A stretch of DNA of 64,000 nucleotides from Bacteroidota bacterium (lineage in GTDB: Bacteria; Bacteroidota; Bacteroidia; Flavobacteriales_D; Crocinitomicaceae): assembly GCA_030148165.1 (NCBI GenBank), contig JASBTZ010000003.1, positions 1-64,000 on the forward strand, written 5' to 3'. The translations under genes and the position numbers were made by a program. The notes below the pieces were generated by a model. That model was not told the DNA's origin. It made no database searches and saw only the letters and a list, made by a program, of their open reading frames with translations. Of the stretch, positions 1 to 9,032 are shown piece by piece; the first letter of the stretch is position 1; every line of letters starts with the position of its first letter.

Positions 1-748
1 GCCCTTTGCTCCATCTACCAAGTTCGTCTTTTTCCCGTTCTTCCAGCATGCCTGTCGTTGAACTACCATCTCCCGCAGCTACGAGCACGTTTACGAATTC
101 GTCTGCTTCCCCTCCAAGTGCACGAAAGATTTGATAGGCGCGCTCTTCTACGAAGGTATTAATCGCATAACTGATGGCTCGATGAGTAACGAGCCGGTCA
201 TTGAGATCCAGAAAACGCAAGGTACCCAGCATAGCATCACGATCATTGAAAGTCAGACTTGGATTCATGGCATTGTGGAGCTTCGGATCAGGTACGACAC
301 GGTCATCCACGGTTACTGTTGCATTTGGTGGGAGTTTCTCGAGAAGATATCCTTCAAATCGCGCATACTCATTCTTGTATTGCTTGAGATCATCTTTGTT
401 CTTGCGTTTTGCAAGCAACGTTTTATTGAGCTCCCAAAGAGCCATTTTATTAGCTGCTTCAGCGATAAGTCCTTTTGGAGATTTGGCAATTTCGGACTTA
501 CGAATGATCAATAATTCCGGATTGTTAATGATTAAAAGCTCAATGGAGTCGTAATTCACAGTTTGATTGGGGAAACGAATGTCCGGTCCCTGATAATCAA
601 AGTAGCGCCCGAAATTGTTGTTGAGTATCGGACTCTTTTTAACGATATGGAAAAGATAAGCGCGCTCTTCAGGATTCAAGCCTTCATTGACCTGTCCAAA
701 AGTGACAAATGAAGTTAAGATGAAAACAAGTACGTAGTATCCTCTCAT
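1..748 (-). CDS. Hypothetical secreted protein, partial (C-terminus outside window)
   Basis: The reading frame starts at an ATG at 748 on the minus strand and stays open to the window edge, so about 249 residues are visible and the C-terminus is missing. The N-terminus (MRGYYVLVFILTSFVTFGQ) is a typical Bacteroidota signal peptide ending at a Gln cleavage site. The rest is charged and probably helical in the middle (K/E-rich around residues 85-135). I see no catalytic motif. It is a likely periplasmic or surface protein of unknown function. The neighbouring T9SS gene is on the same strand upstream, separated by a terminator hairpin, so this gene probably has its own promoter. Confidence 0.7.
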   Translation of the reverse strand, partial: MRGYYVLVFILTSFVTFGQVNEGLNPEERAYLFHIVKKSPILNNNFGRYFDYQGPDIRFPNQTVNYDSIELLIINNPELLIIRKSEIAKSPKGLIAEAANKMALWELNKTLLAKRKNKDDLKQYKNEYARFEGYLLEKLPPNATVTVDDRVVPDPKLHNAMNPSLTFNDRDAMLGTLRFLDLNDRLVTHRAISYAINTFVEERAYQIFRALGGEADEFVNVLVAAGDGSSTTGMLEEREKDELGRWSKG

Positions 749-801
749 AAGCGAATCAATTTGCTAATATATATAATAAGCACGTAGAGGAAATGTAACA
801 C

Positions 802-832
802 AAAAAGAAAAGCCTCCAACAAGGGAGGCTTT
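802..832 (-). terminator. Rho-independent terminator of the T9SS gene
   Basis: A 9-bp perfect stem (AAAGCCTCC / GGAGGCTTT, 809-817 and 824-832) with a 6-base loop is followed on the minus strand by a T-rich run. It lies just beyond the stop codon of the minus-strand gene ending at 854. Confidence 0.85.
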
Positions 833-853
833 CGAGTTATTCAAGTTTGATTG

Positions 854-1882
854 TTATTGCTTAACAAATTGTTTGGTTGCCATTGAACCATCTTTTATGA
901 CTTGTATAAAGTAAACGCCTGGCTCCAAAGAGCTTACATCTACATTCGTCAATTCATTCAGTTCAATATTCATAATGCTTCTACCAGCCTGATCAAGTAT
1001 TTCTGCGGAAGCATTTTGACCATAGTTTCCACTAATCGACAATAATTCATTTGTTGGATTAGGGAATAGACCAAAGTTCAATTCATTGTTCTCTTCAACA
1101 CCCATCCAATACTGAGGCGTATATAAAGAAAGTACTAACGATACTTCTGCCAATGGTAATCCGCCTGATTCCATCGTGATTGTTACATGAATAAACAATG
1201 GAAGATTCGAAGATGAGGTTTCGTAATATTCGTATTGCTCACGGATAACTTCTACCTGACCGATAATTGGTAGGTTCGTGTATGATGTGTCAATTGCCTT
1301 ATAACGAATTACATTGCTAATGTTCACTCCGAGCGGGAACATCAATGTGCCTTCTCCATCGATCCATGCGTATGCGTTTCCATTCAATGCTGAATCTACT
1401 GGTATCGAATTAAAAATAAACTGAATTGATCCATCGTAAACATCAGAAAGGGAACTTCCGTATGCAAATGGATATTCAACCATATTCAGGGAATCGTTTT
1501 CGAATGTAGTATATACATCTCCCATAGATGGTTCATAGAATTTAAATCCCTGAGAATATCTGTGTGCCGCATCTGAGTTAAAGTAAGTAATTACGGAGTT
1601 TCCAATCTCAAATGCTTTAGCAGATCCTGGGAAATAAGAGTAATCTACAGTTGTAGTAGCATCCAGGATATTAATGTCCTTGCTCTGATTCCAGTAACCG
1701 GCGATATCAGAGTAATCCCAGGTTACACCCGAACCCGTAACACCACTATAATTTGTAGCAAATGAATCACATAGATACATGGACTGTGTTTCTCCGATGG
1801 CAGGCTCGTTACCTTGAGTAAGACTTTGCGAGTTAGCAAGCCCGGATATTAATAAAGTAGCAACTAGTAAAGATTTTTTCAT
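854..1882 (-). CDS. T9SS type A sorting domain-containing secreted protein
   Basis: This 342-residue protein has an N-terminal signal peptide (residues 1-18, cleaved near ANSQ). The last ~75 residues have the layout of the type IX secretion C-terminal sorting domain: an FPNPTNELL motif, then an SLEPGVYFIQV strand and a terminal KQFVKQ. That domain is known to direct export through the T9SS and usually attachment to the cell surface. The central ~240 residues are rich in Tyr/Ser/Asn and probably beta, and I recognise no enzyme family. A TAAATTTG (-7 type) element lies on the minus strand at 1899-1906, just before the start. Its substrate or role is unknown. Confidence 0.85.
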   Translation of the reverse strand: MKKSLLVATLLISGLANSQSLTQGNEPAIGETQSMYLCDSFATNYSGVTGSGVTWDYSDIAGYWNQSKDINILDATTTVDYSYFPGSAKAFEIGNSVITYFNSDAAHRYSQGFKFYEPSMGDVYTTFENDSLNMVEYPFAYGSSLSDVYDGSIQFIFNSIPVDSALNGNAYAWIDGEGTLMFPLGVNISNVIRYKAIDTSYTNLPIIGQVEVIREQYEYYETSSSNLPLFIHVTITMESGGLPLAEVSLVLSLYTPQYWMGVEENNELNFGLFPNPTNELLSISGNYGQNASAEILDQAGRSIMNIELNELTNVDVSSLEPGVYFIQVIKDGSMATKQFVKQ

Positions 1883-1957
1883 AATGTTAATATTTCTTCA
1901 AATTTAATAAAAAGAGATCAACTCGATAATCTAATTAATTCGTATTCAGCAAAGAGT

Positions 1958-1965
1958 TATCTTTG
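1958..1965 (+). promoter_or_regulatory. Bacteroidota -7 element (TAnnTTTG)
   Basis: TATCTTTG lies 20 bases before the GTG start of the RND exporter and matches the TAnnTTTG -7 element. No good -33 TTG is visible at the usual spacing, so this is a half-site call. Confidence 0.45.
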
Positions 1966-1985
1966 ACGTCTTTAACGCAATTGCT

Positions 1986-4271
1986 GTGAGAAAGGTTGGG
2001 GAAAAAACATTTAGAAAGTACATTTGGATAGCTAGTTCTATTGTTCTGGTGATCACCGTGTTGTTGGCATCCCAAATTAAAAATGTTCGCTTCGACTATA
2101 ACTTTGAAAGGTTTTTTCCAGAAGCGGATGAAGACACTCAGTTCTTTGAGGAATTCAGAGAAACATTCAGTTCTGACAATGACTTTATTACAATAGCCAT
2201 ACCGGCAAGGAATGGAATTTTTAATAAAAAGTTTCTAAAAAAGATTGATCGCTACACAAAAGAATTAGAGAAGCACGATCTCGTCAAATTTGCCATGTCC
2301 ATCACAAATCAGGAGGAACATTTCATTTTTGCGATGGGTAATACGGACTCTAAACCATACATCGATTTTAACGATTTTGATCCCGAAAGAGATTCAAGCC
2401 GAATTTATCAGAAGGAAGAACTGATTAACTCATTGGTATCAAAAGATGGGACTGCTGTCGGACTATTTGTTCGTCATCAGGATTATATTTCTAAAAAGAA
2501 TAGTGATCGCCTGATCGAAGACCTGTACGCATTAAATGAGAAATTCGGATTTAAGGATGTGAAAATGTCCGGACGGACGGTAGGACAGAAGTATTACATC
2601 GATACGATGGCATTTGAGATGGTCTTGTTTTTATCCATGAGCGTTGCTTTGGTCATTATATTTCTGATTATCGCCTTTCGATCGTTATGGGGATGGATGG
2701 TTCCACAGGTAGTTATTGCTTTAGGACTTATATGGTTGATAGGAGGTATGGGCTTGTTTGATAAACCTATCAATATTATACTGACAGTGCTTCCTTCCAT
2801 TATGTTTGTCGTGTCCATGTCGGATTCCATTCACCTGGTATCCAGGTATCTGGATGCGTTGCGTACTGAAGATTCTACCTTTAAAGCGATCAAGATGGCT
2901 ATTAGAGAGGTTGGTCTAGCAACCTTTTTAACATCCGTAACCACTGCCATCGGATTCTTCAGCTTGTATTTCGTAAAAGTACAGCCGATTAAAATCTTCG
3001 GTATGGTAATGGGAGTGGGCGTATTACTTGCATTTGTAATAACCTTCGCGATTCTACCTGTGTTATTTTACTTATTCCCGGGACCTAAATATGTGATCAA
3101 GAAGAAAGAAGATCACTTCTGGAAAAAACATCTTGACCGTTGGTTTTTAAAAGTGATCAGAAAACCAAAGCTGATTTTGTGGATTGGAGGTTTGATCATG
3201 CTGGTGTCTATTGTGGGAATGACGAAGATCGAGACTAACCGGTATCTGATGGACGACCTCAGCGAGAAGGAGCCTTTAAAACAAGACTTCAATTACATGG
3301 ACACGGTCTTTGGTGGTGTTCGTCCGTTTACGATGGTAGTGAGTCTGAAAGACACCTCTAAAACCATATGGGACCCAGAATTACTTGCCGAAATAGATAC
3401 AGCCGAGCAGGCTCTGCGTGATATATACGGTGTTCAGATCAGAAGCTCTCTGGTTACAGCACTCAAAATAATAAATCGTGGATCTCATGCCGGAAATTCA
3501 GAGTACTATAAACTGCCAACATCGAAAAGAAAACTTCGATCATTTCGCCAGAATTTGCGAATTGCGGAGCAGGGGAAGGTAATAAATACCATGCTGGATA
3601 CCACAGAGACCATTCTAGCCATCGGTGGAACAATGGGTGACCTTGGAAATATTATAGTAACAAAGAGGCGCAATAAGTACATGGGATTTTTAAAATCCAG
3701 AAAATTGGATGATGTACTTGACTTTAGGATTACGGGTTCAGCTTTTTTAATCGATAAGAACATGAGTTACTTATCACAAAGCATGATCAAAGGGCTTGGT
3801 GTGTCCATCTTAATTGTAGCATTGATCATGGGCTTGATTTATCAATCAGGCCGTGTTTTATTGATTAGCTTAATTCCTAATGTATTCCCTCTTTTCTTTA
3901 TTGCTGGAATTATGGGATACTTTAATGTGCCGTTATCCACTTCAACCGCAATTATTTTTACGATTTCCTTCGGTATCGCTGTAGATGATACGATTCACTT
4001 TCTTGGGAAATATAAGTACGAACTGCTTAAAGGCAGAGGTAAGTTATATGCATTGAAGCGCAGTTACATGACAACAGGTAAAGCAATGATTCTGACTTCT
4101 TTAATCTTGTGCTCCGGATTCTTGCTACTTATTATGTCGAGTTTCAACGGAACGTACTATATGGGCGTTTTGCTTTGTGTTACTTTGATGGTAGCATTGA
4201 TTGCAGATCTGACGATTTTGCCAATTCTCATGTTGCTGTTTTACAAAGAGAAAGCACCAAAGAAATCCTAG
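1986..4271 (+). CDS. RND/MMPL family transporter
   Basis: This 761-residue membrane protein has the duplicated plan of MMPL/Patched-like exporters: one N-terminal membrane helix (residues ~12-28), a soluble domain, a bundle of about five helices (~210-365), a second single helix (~395), a second soluble domain and a second bundle (~600-750). Sequences such as VSMSDSIHLVSRY and FGIAVDDTIHFLGKYKYE are the equivalent conserved segments of the two halves, containing the Asp residues expected for proton coupling. Such proteins are proton-driven exporters of lipids or hydrophobic molecules; the substrate here is unknown. The start is a GTG at 1986, with no in-frame ATG nearby. The nhaC gene follows after 26 bases and may be cotranscribed. 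Confidence 0.85.
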   Translation: MRKVGEKTFRKYIWIASSIVLVITVLLASQIKNVRFDYNFERFFPEADEDTQFFEEFRETFSSDNDFITIAIPARNGIFNKKFLKKIDRYTKELEKHDLVKFAMSITNQEEHFIFAMGNTDSKPYIDFNDFDPERDSSRIYQKEELINSLVSKDGTAVGLFVRHQDYISKKNSDRLIEDLYALNEKFGFKDVKMSGRTVGQKYYIDTMAFEMVLFLSMSVALVIIFLIIAFRSLWGWMVPQVVIALGLIWLIGGMGLFDKPINIILTVLPSIMFVVSMSDSIHLVSRYLDALRTEDSTFKAIKMAIREVGLATFLTSVTTAIGFFSLYFVKVQPIKIFGMVMGVGVLLAFVITFAILPVLFYLFPGPKYVIKKKEDHFWKKHLDRWFLKVIRKPKLILWIGGLIMLVSIVGMTKIETNRYLMDDLSEKEPLKQDFNYMDTVFGGVRPFTMVVSLKDTSKTIWDPELLAEIDTAEQALRDIYGVQIRSSLVTALKIINRGSHAGNSEYYKLPTSKRKLRSFRQNLRIAEQGKVINTMLDTTETILAIGGTMGDLGNIIVTKRRNKYMGFLKSRKLDDVLDFRITGSAFLIDKNMSYLSQSMIKGLGVSILIVALIMGLIYQSGRVLLISLIPNVFPLFFIAGIMGYFNVPLSTSTAIIFTISFGIAVDDTIHFLGKYKYELLKGRGKLYALKRSYMTTGKAMILTSLILCSGFLLLIMSSFNGTYYMGVLLCVTLMVALIADLTILPILMLLFYKEKAPKKS

Positions 4272-4297
4272 ATAATTAATTACTTTAGCGAACGAAA

Positions 4298-5779
4298 ATG
4301 ACGGAGCAAGGAGAAAAGAAAAAAATCAATATCTGGTTGGCATTGTTGCCAATTGTCGGCTTAGTAGCACTTCTTTTCTACAACGTGTATTTTCTGAATG
4401 ATGCAACTGGGGGGGCAAATCAAATTGCATTACTTTCTGCCGCGGGCATAGCTGCTGTAGTTGGATTTACAATGGGGCATACCTGGAAGGAATTACAAAA
4501 GGGTATTGTCAAGTCGATAAAATCGGCGCTTCCGGCGATTTTAATACTGTTATTGATCGGGGCCTTGGCAGGTACCTGGATGGTCTCGGGTATAGTACCT
4601 ACCATGATCTATTATGGATTAAAGATTCTGAATCCCACCTTCTTTTTAGTGGCGGCAGTCGTGGTTAGCGCTATTGTAGCAGTTGCGACAGGAAGTTCGT
4701 GGAGTACGATTGCTACCATTGGTGTAGCCTTATTAGGAATAGGCTCTGCACTTGGAATGCATGAAGGCATGGTTGCTGGTGCAATTATTTCCGGAGCTTA
4801 TTTCGGCGATAAAATGTCGCCATTGTCAGATACGACAAATCTCGCTCCTGCCATGGCTGGCACGGATTTGATCACCCACATACGCTACATGGCATTAACC
4901 ACGTTTCCTTCCATGTTGATTACACTTATACTCTTCATGATCATCGGTTTCTCTTTGGATGTGACACCACAAGGAAACGGAGTAGAAGACCTATTGGCCG
5001 GTATGAATGAAAAATTTTATATTTCTCCGGTTCTTTTTCTGGTGCCTGTTTTGGTCGTGCTTTTTATTGTAAAGAAGATGCCTGCAGTCCCTGCTTTAGG
5101 AATAGGAGTAGTGTTAGGGGCAGTTGCAGCGGTTATTTTTCAACCCGAAATATTAAAAGACATTGCACTACAGGTTGCTCATCCTGATCATGTTGAATAC
5201 ATCGCAGACAGTTATCTTACATCGAGTTATTTAGCAATAACACAGGCTATGTCATCAGATGTTGCTATTGAGACATCAAACGCTAGTGTTAACGACCTGC
5301 TTTCCACGGGTGGAATGGGAGGGATGATGAATACCATCTGGCTAATTCTTTGTGCAATGGCATTTGGAGGCGTAATGGAAGCAGTTGGTTTGTTGCACCG
5401 AATCACTGAAGTGGTAATTAGGTTTGCTAAATCAACGGGTTCTTTGATTGCGACTACAGCCGGAACATGTTTATTCTTCAACGTCACAGCTTCTGATCAG
5501 TATCTGGCAATTGTGGTTCCAGGTCAGATGTTTGCAGATACATTTGAGGAACGTGGACTTGCTCCTCAGAATTTAAGTAGGACTCTGGAAGATTCGGGAA
5601 CCGTTACATCCGTTTTGATTCCCTGGAACACATGTGGCGCAACGCAACAGGCTGTTCTCGGTGTCTATACCGGTGAATACTGGATGTATTGCTTCTTTAA
5701 TATCATTAGTCCGATTATGACGGTGGTTTTTGGTTTTTTCAATATTCGCATTGCTAAGCTGAAGAAGAAACAGTCGTAG
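4298..5779 (+). CDS. nhaC: NhaC family Na+/H+ antiporter
   Basis: This 493-residue polytopic membrane protein has about 12 hydrophobic segments and the family signature around residues 130-200: a TGSSWSTIATIGVALLGIG segment followed by GAIISGAYFGDKMSPLSDTT. A later conserved segment (DQYLAIVVPGQMF...LEDSGTVTSVLIPWNTCG) is also typical. NhaC antiporters exchange internal Na+ for external H+ for pH and sodium homeostasis, which fits a salt-exposed lifestyle. The length is normal for the family. It starts with ATG 26 bases after the RND gene, and the strong promoter of ffh follows it. Confidence 0.88.
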   Translation: MTEQGEKKKINIWLALLPIVGLVALLFYNVYFLNDATGGANQIALLSAAGIAAVVGFTMGHTWKELQKGIVKSIKSALPAILILLLIGALAGTWMVSGIVPTMIYYGLKILNPTFFLVAAVVVSAIVAVATGSSWSTIATIGVALLGIGSALGMHEGMVAGAIISGAYFGDKMSPLSDTTNLAPAMAGTDLITHIRYMALTTFPSMLITLILFMIIGFSLDVTPQGNGVEDLLAGMNEKFYISPVLFLVPVLVVLFIVKKMPAVPALGIGVVLGAVAAVIFQPEILKDIALQVAHPDHVEYIADSYLTSSYLAITQAMSSDVAIETSNASVNDLLSTGGMGGMMNTIWLILCAMAFGGVMEAVGLLHRITEVVIRFAKSTGSLIATTAGTCLFFNVTASDQYLAIVVPGQMFADTFEERGLAPQNLSRTLEDSGTVTSVLIPWNTCGATQQAVLGVYTGEYWMYCFFNIISPIMTVVFGFFNIRIAKLKKKQS

Positions 5780-5797
5780 AAGGAAACCCTAAATCCC

Positions 5798-5827
5798 TTG
5801 ACCTGTGCGGTCTTTTTCTTATTTTTG
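5798..5827 (+). promoter_or_regulatory. Promoter of ffh
   Basis: A TTG at 5798-5800 (-33) and TATTTTTG at 5820-5827 (-7) are separated by 19 bases. This matches the Bacteroidota consensus TTG-N17-23-TAnnTTTG and would place transcription start about 20 bases before the ATG at 5850. Confidence 0.7.
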
Positions 5828-5849
5828 TAGCCCGAAAACGGAGTAAAAT

Positions 5850-7199
5850 ATGTTTGAAAATTTAACAGATAAGTTTGAAAGAGCCTTTAAGGTATTAAAA
5901 GGCCAGGGTCAAATCACGGAGATTAACGTTGCTGAAACACTCAAGGAAGTCCGTCGTGCTTTACTAGATGCCGATGTAAACTTTAATACAGCTAAGGATT
6001 TCACGAATACTGTTAAAGAAAAGGCGCTCGGTAGAGACGTTTTAAATGCCGTTTCTCCAGGTCAGTTATTGATTAAGATCTGTCACGAAGAGCTCGTTGA
6101 GCTCATGGGCGGGAATGAAGTTGAAATTAACTATCAGGGGAATCCCGGGATTATTCTAATGTCAGGGCTTCAGGGATCTGGTAAAACGACCTTTTCAGGA
6201 AAACTATCAAATTACCTAAAGAATAAAAAAGGTAAGAACCCACTATTAGTGGCTTGTGACGTTTACCGTCCTGCCGCTATCGATCAGTTGCATGTATTGG
6301 GAGAACAGCTTGGGATTGAAGTATACTCGAATAAGGAGGAAAAAGATCCGGTAAAAATTGCGAAGGATGCGATCCAATTTGCAAGAAGTAATTCTTTTAA
6401 TGTAGTCATCATAGATACTGCTGGTCGCCTGGCGGTCGATGAACAGATGATGCAGGAGATTGAGGATGTTAAAAATGCTGTTCAACCGACAGAAACCTTG
6501 TTTGTGGTGGACGCCATGACGGGTCAGGATGCTGTGAACACAGCGAAGACATTTAATGAGCGCATTAATTTCGACGGCGTCGTATTGACAAAGCTAGATG
6601 GTGATACGCGCGGTGGTGCTGCATTATCAATCAAAGCGATTGTAAATAAGCCGATCAAGTTTGTCGGGACCGGTGAGAAAATGGATGCCTTAGACGTATT
6701 CTATCCAGCTCGAATGGCGGATAGGATTCTAGGTAAAGGTGATATCGTGTCCTTAGTTGAAAAGGCTCAGGAGCAGTTTGATGAGGAAGAAGCAAGAAAG
6801 CTTCAAAAGAAGATCAAGAAGAACACCTTTGATTTTAATGATTTCATGAGCCAGATCCAGCAGGTTAAGAAAATGGGTAATGTGAAAGACCTTATGGGGA
6901 TGTTACCCGGTATGGGCAAGGCTATGAAAGGAGTGGACATAGATGACGACGCATTTAAGCACATCGAAGCAATCATTTATTCCATGACGCCAAAGGAAAG
7001 AGAACATCCGGATATCATTAATGGTCCACGTAAAAATCGTATTGCTAAAGGTAGCGGTCGAAACATACAGGAAGTAAACAAATTGTTGAAGCAATTCAAC
7101 GATACCAAGAAAATGATGAAGATGATGTCCAATCCTAAACAGATGCGTCAAATGATGAAGCAGATGAAAGGAATGGGAGGCGGAATGCCAGGAGTGTAA
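5850..7199 (+). CDS. ffh: Signal recognition particle GTPase Ffh (SRP54)
   Basis: This 449-residue protein shows the full NG+M layout. The N domain comes first, then the G1 P-loop (GLQGSGKTTFSGK, about residue 108), DVYRPAAIDQL, DTAGRL (G3), TKLDGDTRGGAAL (G4 and following), a closing GTGEKMDALDVF, and a methionine-rich M domain from about residue 325. The tail is very Met/Lys-rich (MMKMMSNPKQMRQMMKQMKG). Ffh binds the signal sequence of nascent membrane proteins together with 4.5S RNA and delivers them to FtsY and SecYEG. The gene has its own promoter. Its stop codon abuts the stop of a convergent small gene at 7200. The length is typical. Confidence 0.97.
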   Translation: MFENLTDKFERAFKVLKGQGQITEINVAETLKEVRRALLDADVNFNTAKDFTNTVKEKALGRDVLNAVSPGQLLIKICHEELVELMGGNEVEINYQGNPGIILMSGLQGSGKTTFSGKLSNYLKNKKGKNPLLVACDVYRPAAIDQLHVLGEQLGIEVYSNKEEKDPVKIAKDAIQFARSNSFNVVIIDTAGRLAVDEQMMQEIEDVKNAVQPTETLFVVDAMTGQDAVNTAKTFNERINFDGVVLTKLDGDTRGGAALSIKAIVNKPIKFVGTGEKMDALDVFYPARMADRILGKGDIVSLVEKAQEQFDEEEARKLQKKIKKNTFDFNDFMSQIQQVKKMGNVKDLMGMLPGMGKAMKGVDIDDDAFKHIEAIIYSMTPKEREHPDIINGPRKNRIAKGSGRNIQEVNKLLKQFNDTKKMMKMMSNPKQMRQMMKQMKGMGGGMPGV

Positions 7200-7541
7200 T
7201 TATCCTTCGATTAACTTACTCAGTGCCCTTAACATATTTCCCTCCAGAAGATCATACTTACCATCCGAATTAAAGAGATTTTCGATGTCTTCTACGAGGT
7301 GATGTAACTCATCCTTTGAGTAATTGTATTTCTCTATGTTATGTAGAATCTTTTGGATGGACTGGTAGTCATTGTCATTGGCTAATTCGCGATGAACTTT
7401 TTTATAGACATCTGAAGACACCATTTCGAGGATTAATTCCTTTTCTTCTTCGGATTCGAAATAGTTCGCGTTTGCCGCATATGAAAGCAAATATGCTTTA
7501 AATTCTTGTCTTGTCCAGTCTGTTTCAAAATTCGTGCTCAT
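7200..7541 (-). CDS. Hypothetical small acidic protein
   Basis: This is a 113-residue protein from the ATG at 7541 (MSTNFETDWTRQ). A TTG four codons upstream could also serve, but ATG is preferred. It is acidic and predicted to be all-helical, with no signal peptide, membrane segment or cysteine. The spacing of acidic helices faintly resembles TerB-like helical domains, but I cannot support that assignment. It is convergent with ffh with no gap between the stops, and a terminator of the next minus-strand gene lies upstream, so it is probably monocistronic. Confidence 0.7.
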   Translation of the reverse strand: MSTNFETDWTRQEFKAYLLSYAANANYFESEEEKELILEMVSSDVYKKVHRELANDNDYQSIQKILHNIEKYNYSKDELHHLVEDIENLFNSDGKYDLLEGNMLRALSKLIEG

Positions 7542-7600
7542 AGGATATATCAATTGATATCGAAATTAAATGAATTTCGACTAATCAAAAATGATAATAA

Positions 7601-7638
7601 TCATAAAAATATGCAAGAGTTGGATTCCCTTGCATATT
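7601..7638 (-). terminator. Rho-independent terminator of the beta-barrel gene
   Basis: A 10-bp stem (AATATGCAAG at 7608-7617 and CTTGCATATT at 7629-7638) with an 11-base loop is followed on the minus strand by TTTTTATG. It lies directly after the stop codon of the gene ending at 7642. Confidence 0.8.
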
Positions 7639-7641
7639 CTT

Positions 7642-8220
7642 TTAGTCAAGATCTATCTGAAAAGCTTTGAAGCCTAATGTCACCACGAAGTAACTATTTG
7701 AAATTTTCTTGGTTTCACCGGAGGACACGCTTACAAGGTAGTTTCCTCCTACAACATGGTACATGCCGGAAATGCGAAAATTCCCAAATGTAATCCCTAA
7801 TTCAGGAGCAAATCCAAAGTTCCTCGCACCTGACGCTGAAGCGCCTGACGTCCCGCCACCACTATTAGCCGTCACGTAGTAACCGGTCATTAGTCCCAGG
7901 AATGGTTTAGTATTCCCTGATCCCAGGTAGTATTCGCCTTTAAGAAGGGTAGCCGCTCGAGATGACATCTGAACACTAACGTCAGAAGATTCGAAAGGAA
8001 TCTTTCCTCCGAATAAAACAGCTCCTTCGAATCTAAGTCCTAATGATACATTTTCATTGAAGAAAAATTTGGGCTCAACACCGGCAGAGATTCCATAAGA
8101 ACTTACAGTTCCGGTGGTGAATGCGCTTCCAATCGTTGCGTCGGAACGAATAAATCGATCTTGAGCGTTTGCATAGCTGATACTTAACAGTACAGTAAAT
8201 AGTAAGGTTATCTTTTTCAT
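7642..8220 (-). CDS. Outer-membrane beta-barrel family protein
   Basis: This 192-residue protein has a clear signal peptide (MKKITLLFTVLLSISYANAQ). It then has alternating hydrophobic/polar strands rich in Gly and aromatics (SLGLRFEGAVLF, FLGLMTGYYVTA, FRISGMYHVVGG), and a final strand, YFVVTLGFKAFQI, of the type that inserts barrels into the outer membrane. The architecture suggests an 8-stranded OmpW/OmpX-like barrel. No substrate can be inferred. It sits alone between two terminators or gaps, so it is probably monocistronic. Confidence 0.75.
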   Translation of the reverse strand: MKKITLLFTVLLSISYANAQDRFIRSDATIGSAFTTGTVSSYGISAGVEPKFFFNENVSLGLRFEGAVLFGGKIPFESSDVSVQMSSRAATLLKGEYYLGSGNTKPFLGLMTGYYVTANSGGGTSGASASGARNFGFAPELGITFGNFRISGMYHVVGGNYLVSVSSGETKKISNSYFVVTLGFKAFQIDLD

Positions 8221-8279
8221 ATTTAATTATTTGGTTTACAGCTTAGCAACTATTAGACCAAATTACTGAAGATGAGTGA

Positions 8280-9032
8280 TTAATCCCAGGTTTTTAGTGA
8301 AACAGATTCTGCAGAAACCTCCAGATAACTGCGATAATTGATCCACTCGCCGAGGTTGAAGTATTTGGAATTTTTAGGAAGATCAATTTCTAAAGGTAAA
8401 TGACGATGACCAAATACGAAATAGTCGTAGTGCTCTGTCTCCAGTTTTTGTTTGCAATACTGAATCAACCATTCACCTTCCTCTCCCAGAAACTTTTCAT
8501 CCGATTTACCAGTTTTAGCCCTGCTGGTTTTGGAGAATTTATTAGCTAACCAGATTCCGAAATTGGGATGCAGTCTGGCGAAACACCATTGGCAAAATCT
8601 ATTTGCAAATACCTTTTTAATGAATTTATAACCTCTGTCACCAGGTCCTAGGCCATCACCATGTCCTATGAAAAAACGCTTTCCGAAAAATTCACGTTCG
8701 ATAGGTTCGCGATACACTTTTACACCGAGTTCCTTCGGTAGGTAATCAAAGATCCACATATCATGATTACCGGTGAAGACGTGTACAGGGATTCCTTTAT
8801 CTGTGAGTTCTGCAATTTTACCCTGAAGCCTGACAAATCCCTTTGGTATAGCTTGTTTGTATTCGAACCAGAAATCAAAGATGTCACCAACCAAAAAAAC
8901 TTCCGCTGCATCATGCTGAATGGCATTAAGCCATTCTACGATCTTTTTCTCGCGCTGAATGCTTGAATCGTATGAAGGTGCACCTAAATGAAAGTCAGAT
9001 GCAAAATAGATTTTCTTATCCGTTGTAGTCAT
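8280..9032 (-). CDS. lpxH: UDP-2,3-diacylglucosamine diphosphatase (LpxH-like)
   Basis: This 250-residue calcineurin-like phosphoesterase carries the five metal-binding motifs in order: SDFHLG (residue ~11), GDIFDFW (~49), GNHDMW (~88), GHGDGLG (~123) and FGHRHLP (~207). This is the pattern of LpxH, which cleaves UDP-2,3-diacylglucosamine to lipid X in lipid A synthesis at the inner membrane. Its start overlaps the stop of the upstream thioredoxin-like gene by one base (TAATG), so it is translationally coupled at the end of the long minus-strand run. LpxK, acting two steps later in the same pathway, is in the same run. Another metallophosphatase specificity is possible but less likely. Confidence 0.88.
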   Translation of the reverse strand: MTTTDKKIYFASDFHLGAPSYDSSIQREKKIVEWLNAIQHDAAEVFLVGDIFDFWFEYKQAIPKGFVRLQGKIAELTDKGIPVHVFTGNHDMWIFDYLPKELGVKVYREPIEREFFGKRFFIGHGDGLGPGDRGYKFIKKVFANRFCQWCFARLHPNFGIWLANKFSKTSRAKTGKSDEKFLGEEGEWLIQYCKQKLETEHYDYFVFGHRHLPLEIDLPKNSKYFNLGEWINYRSYLEVSAESVSLKTWD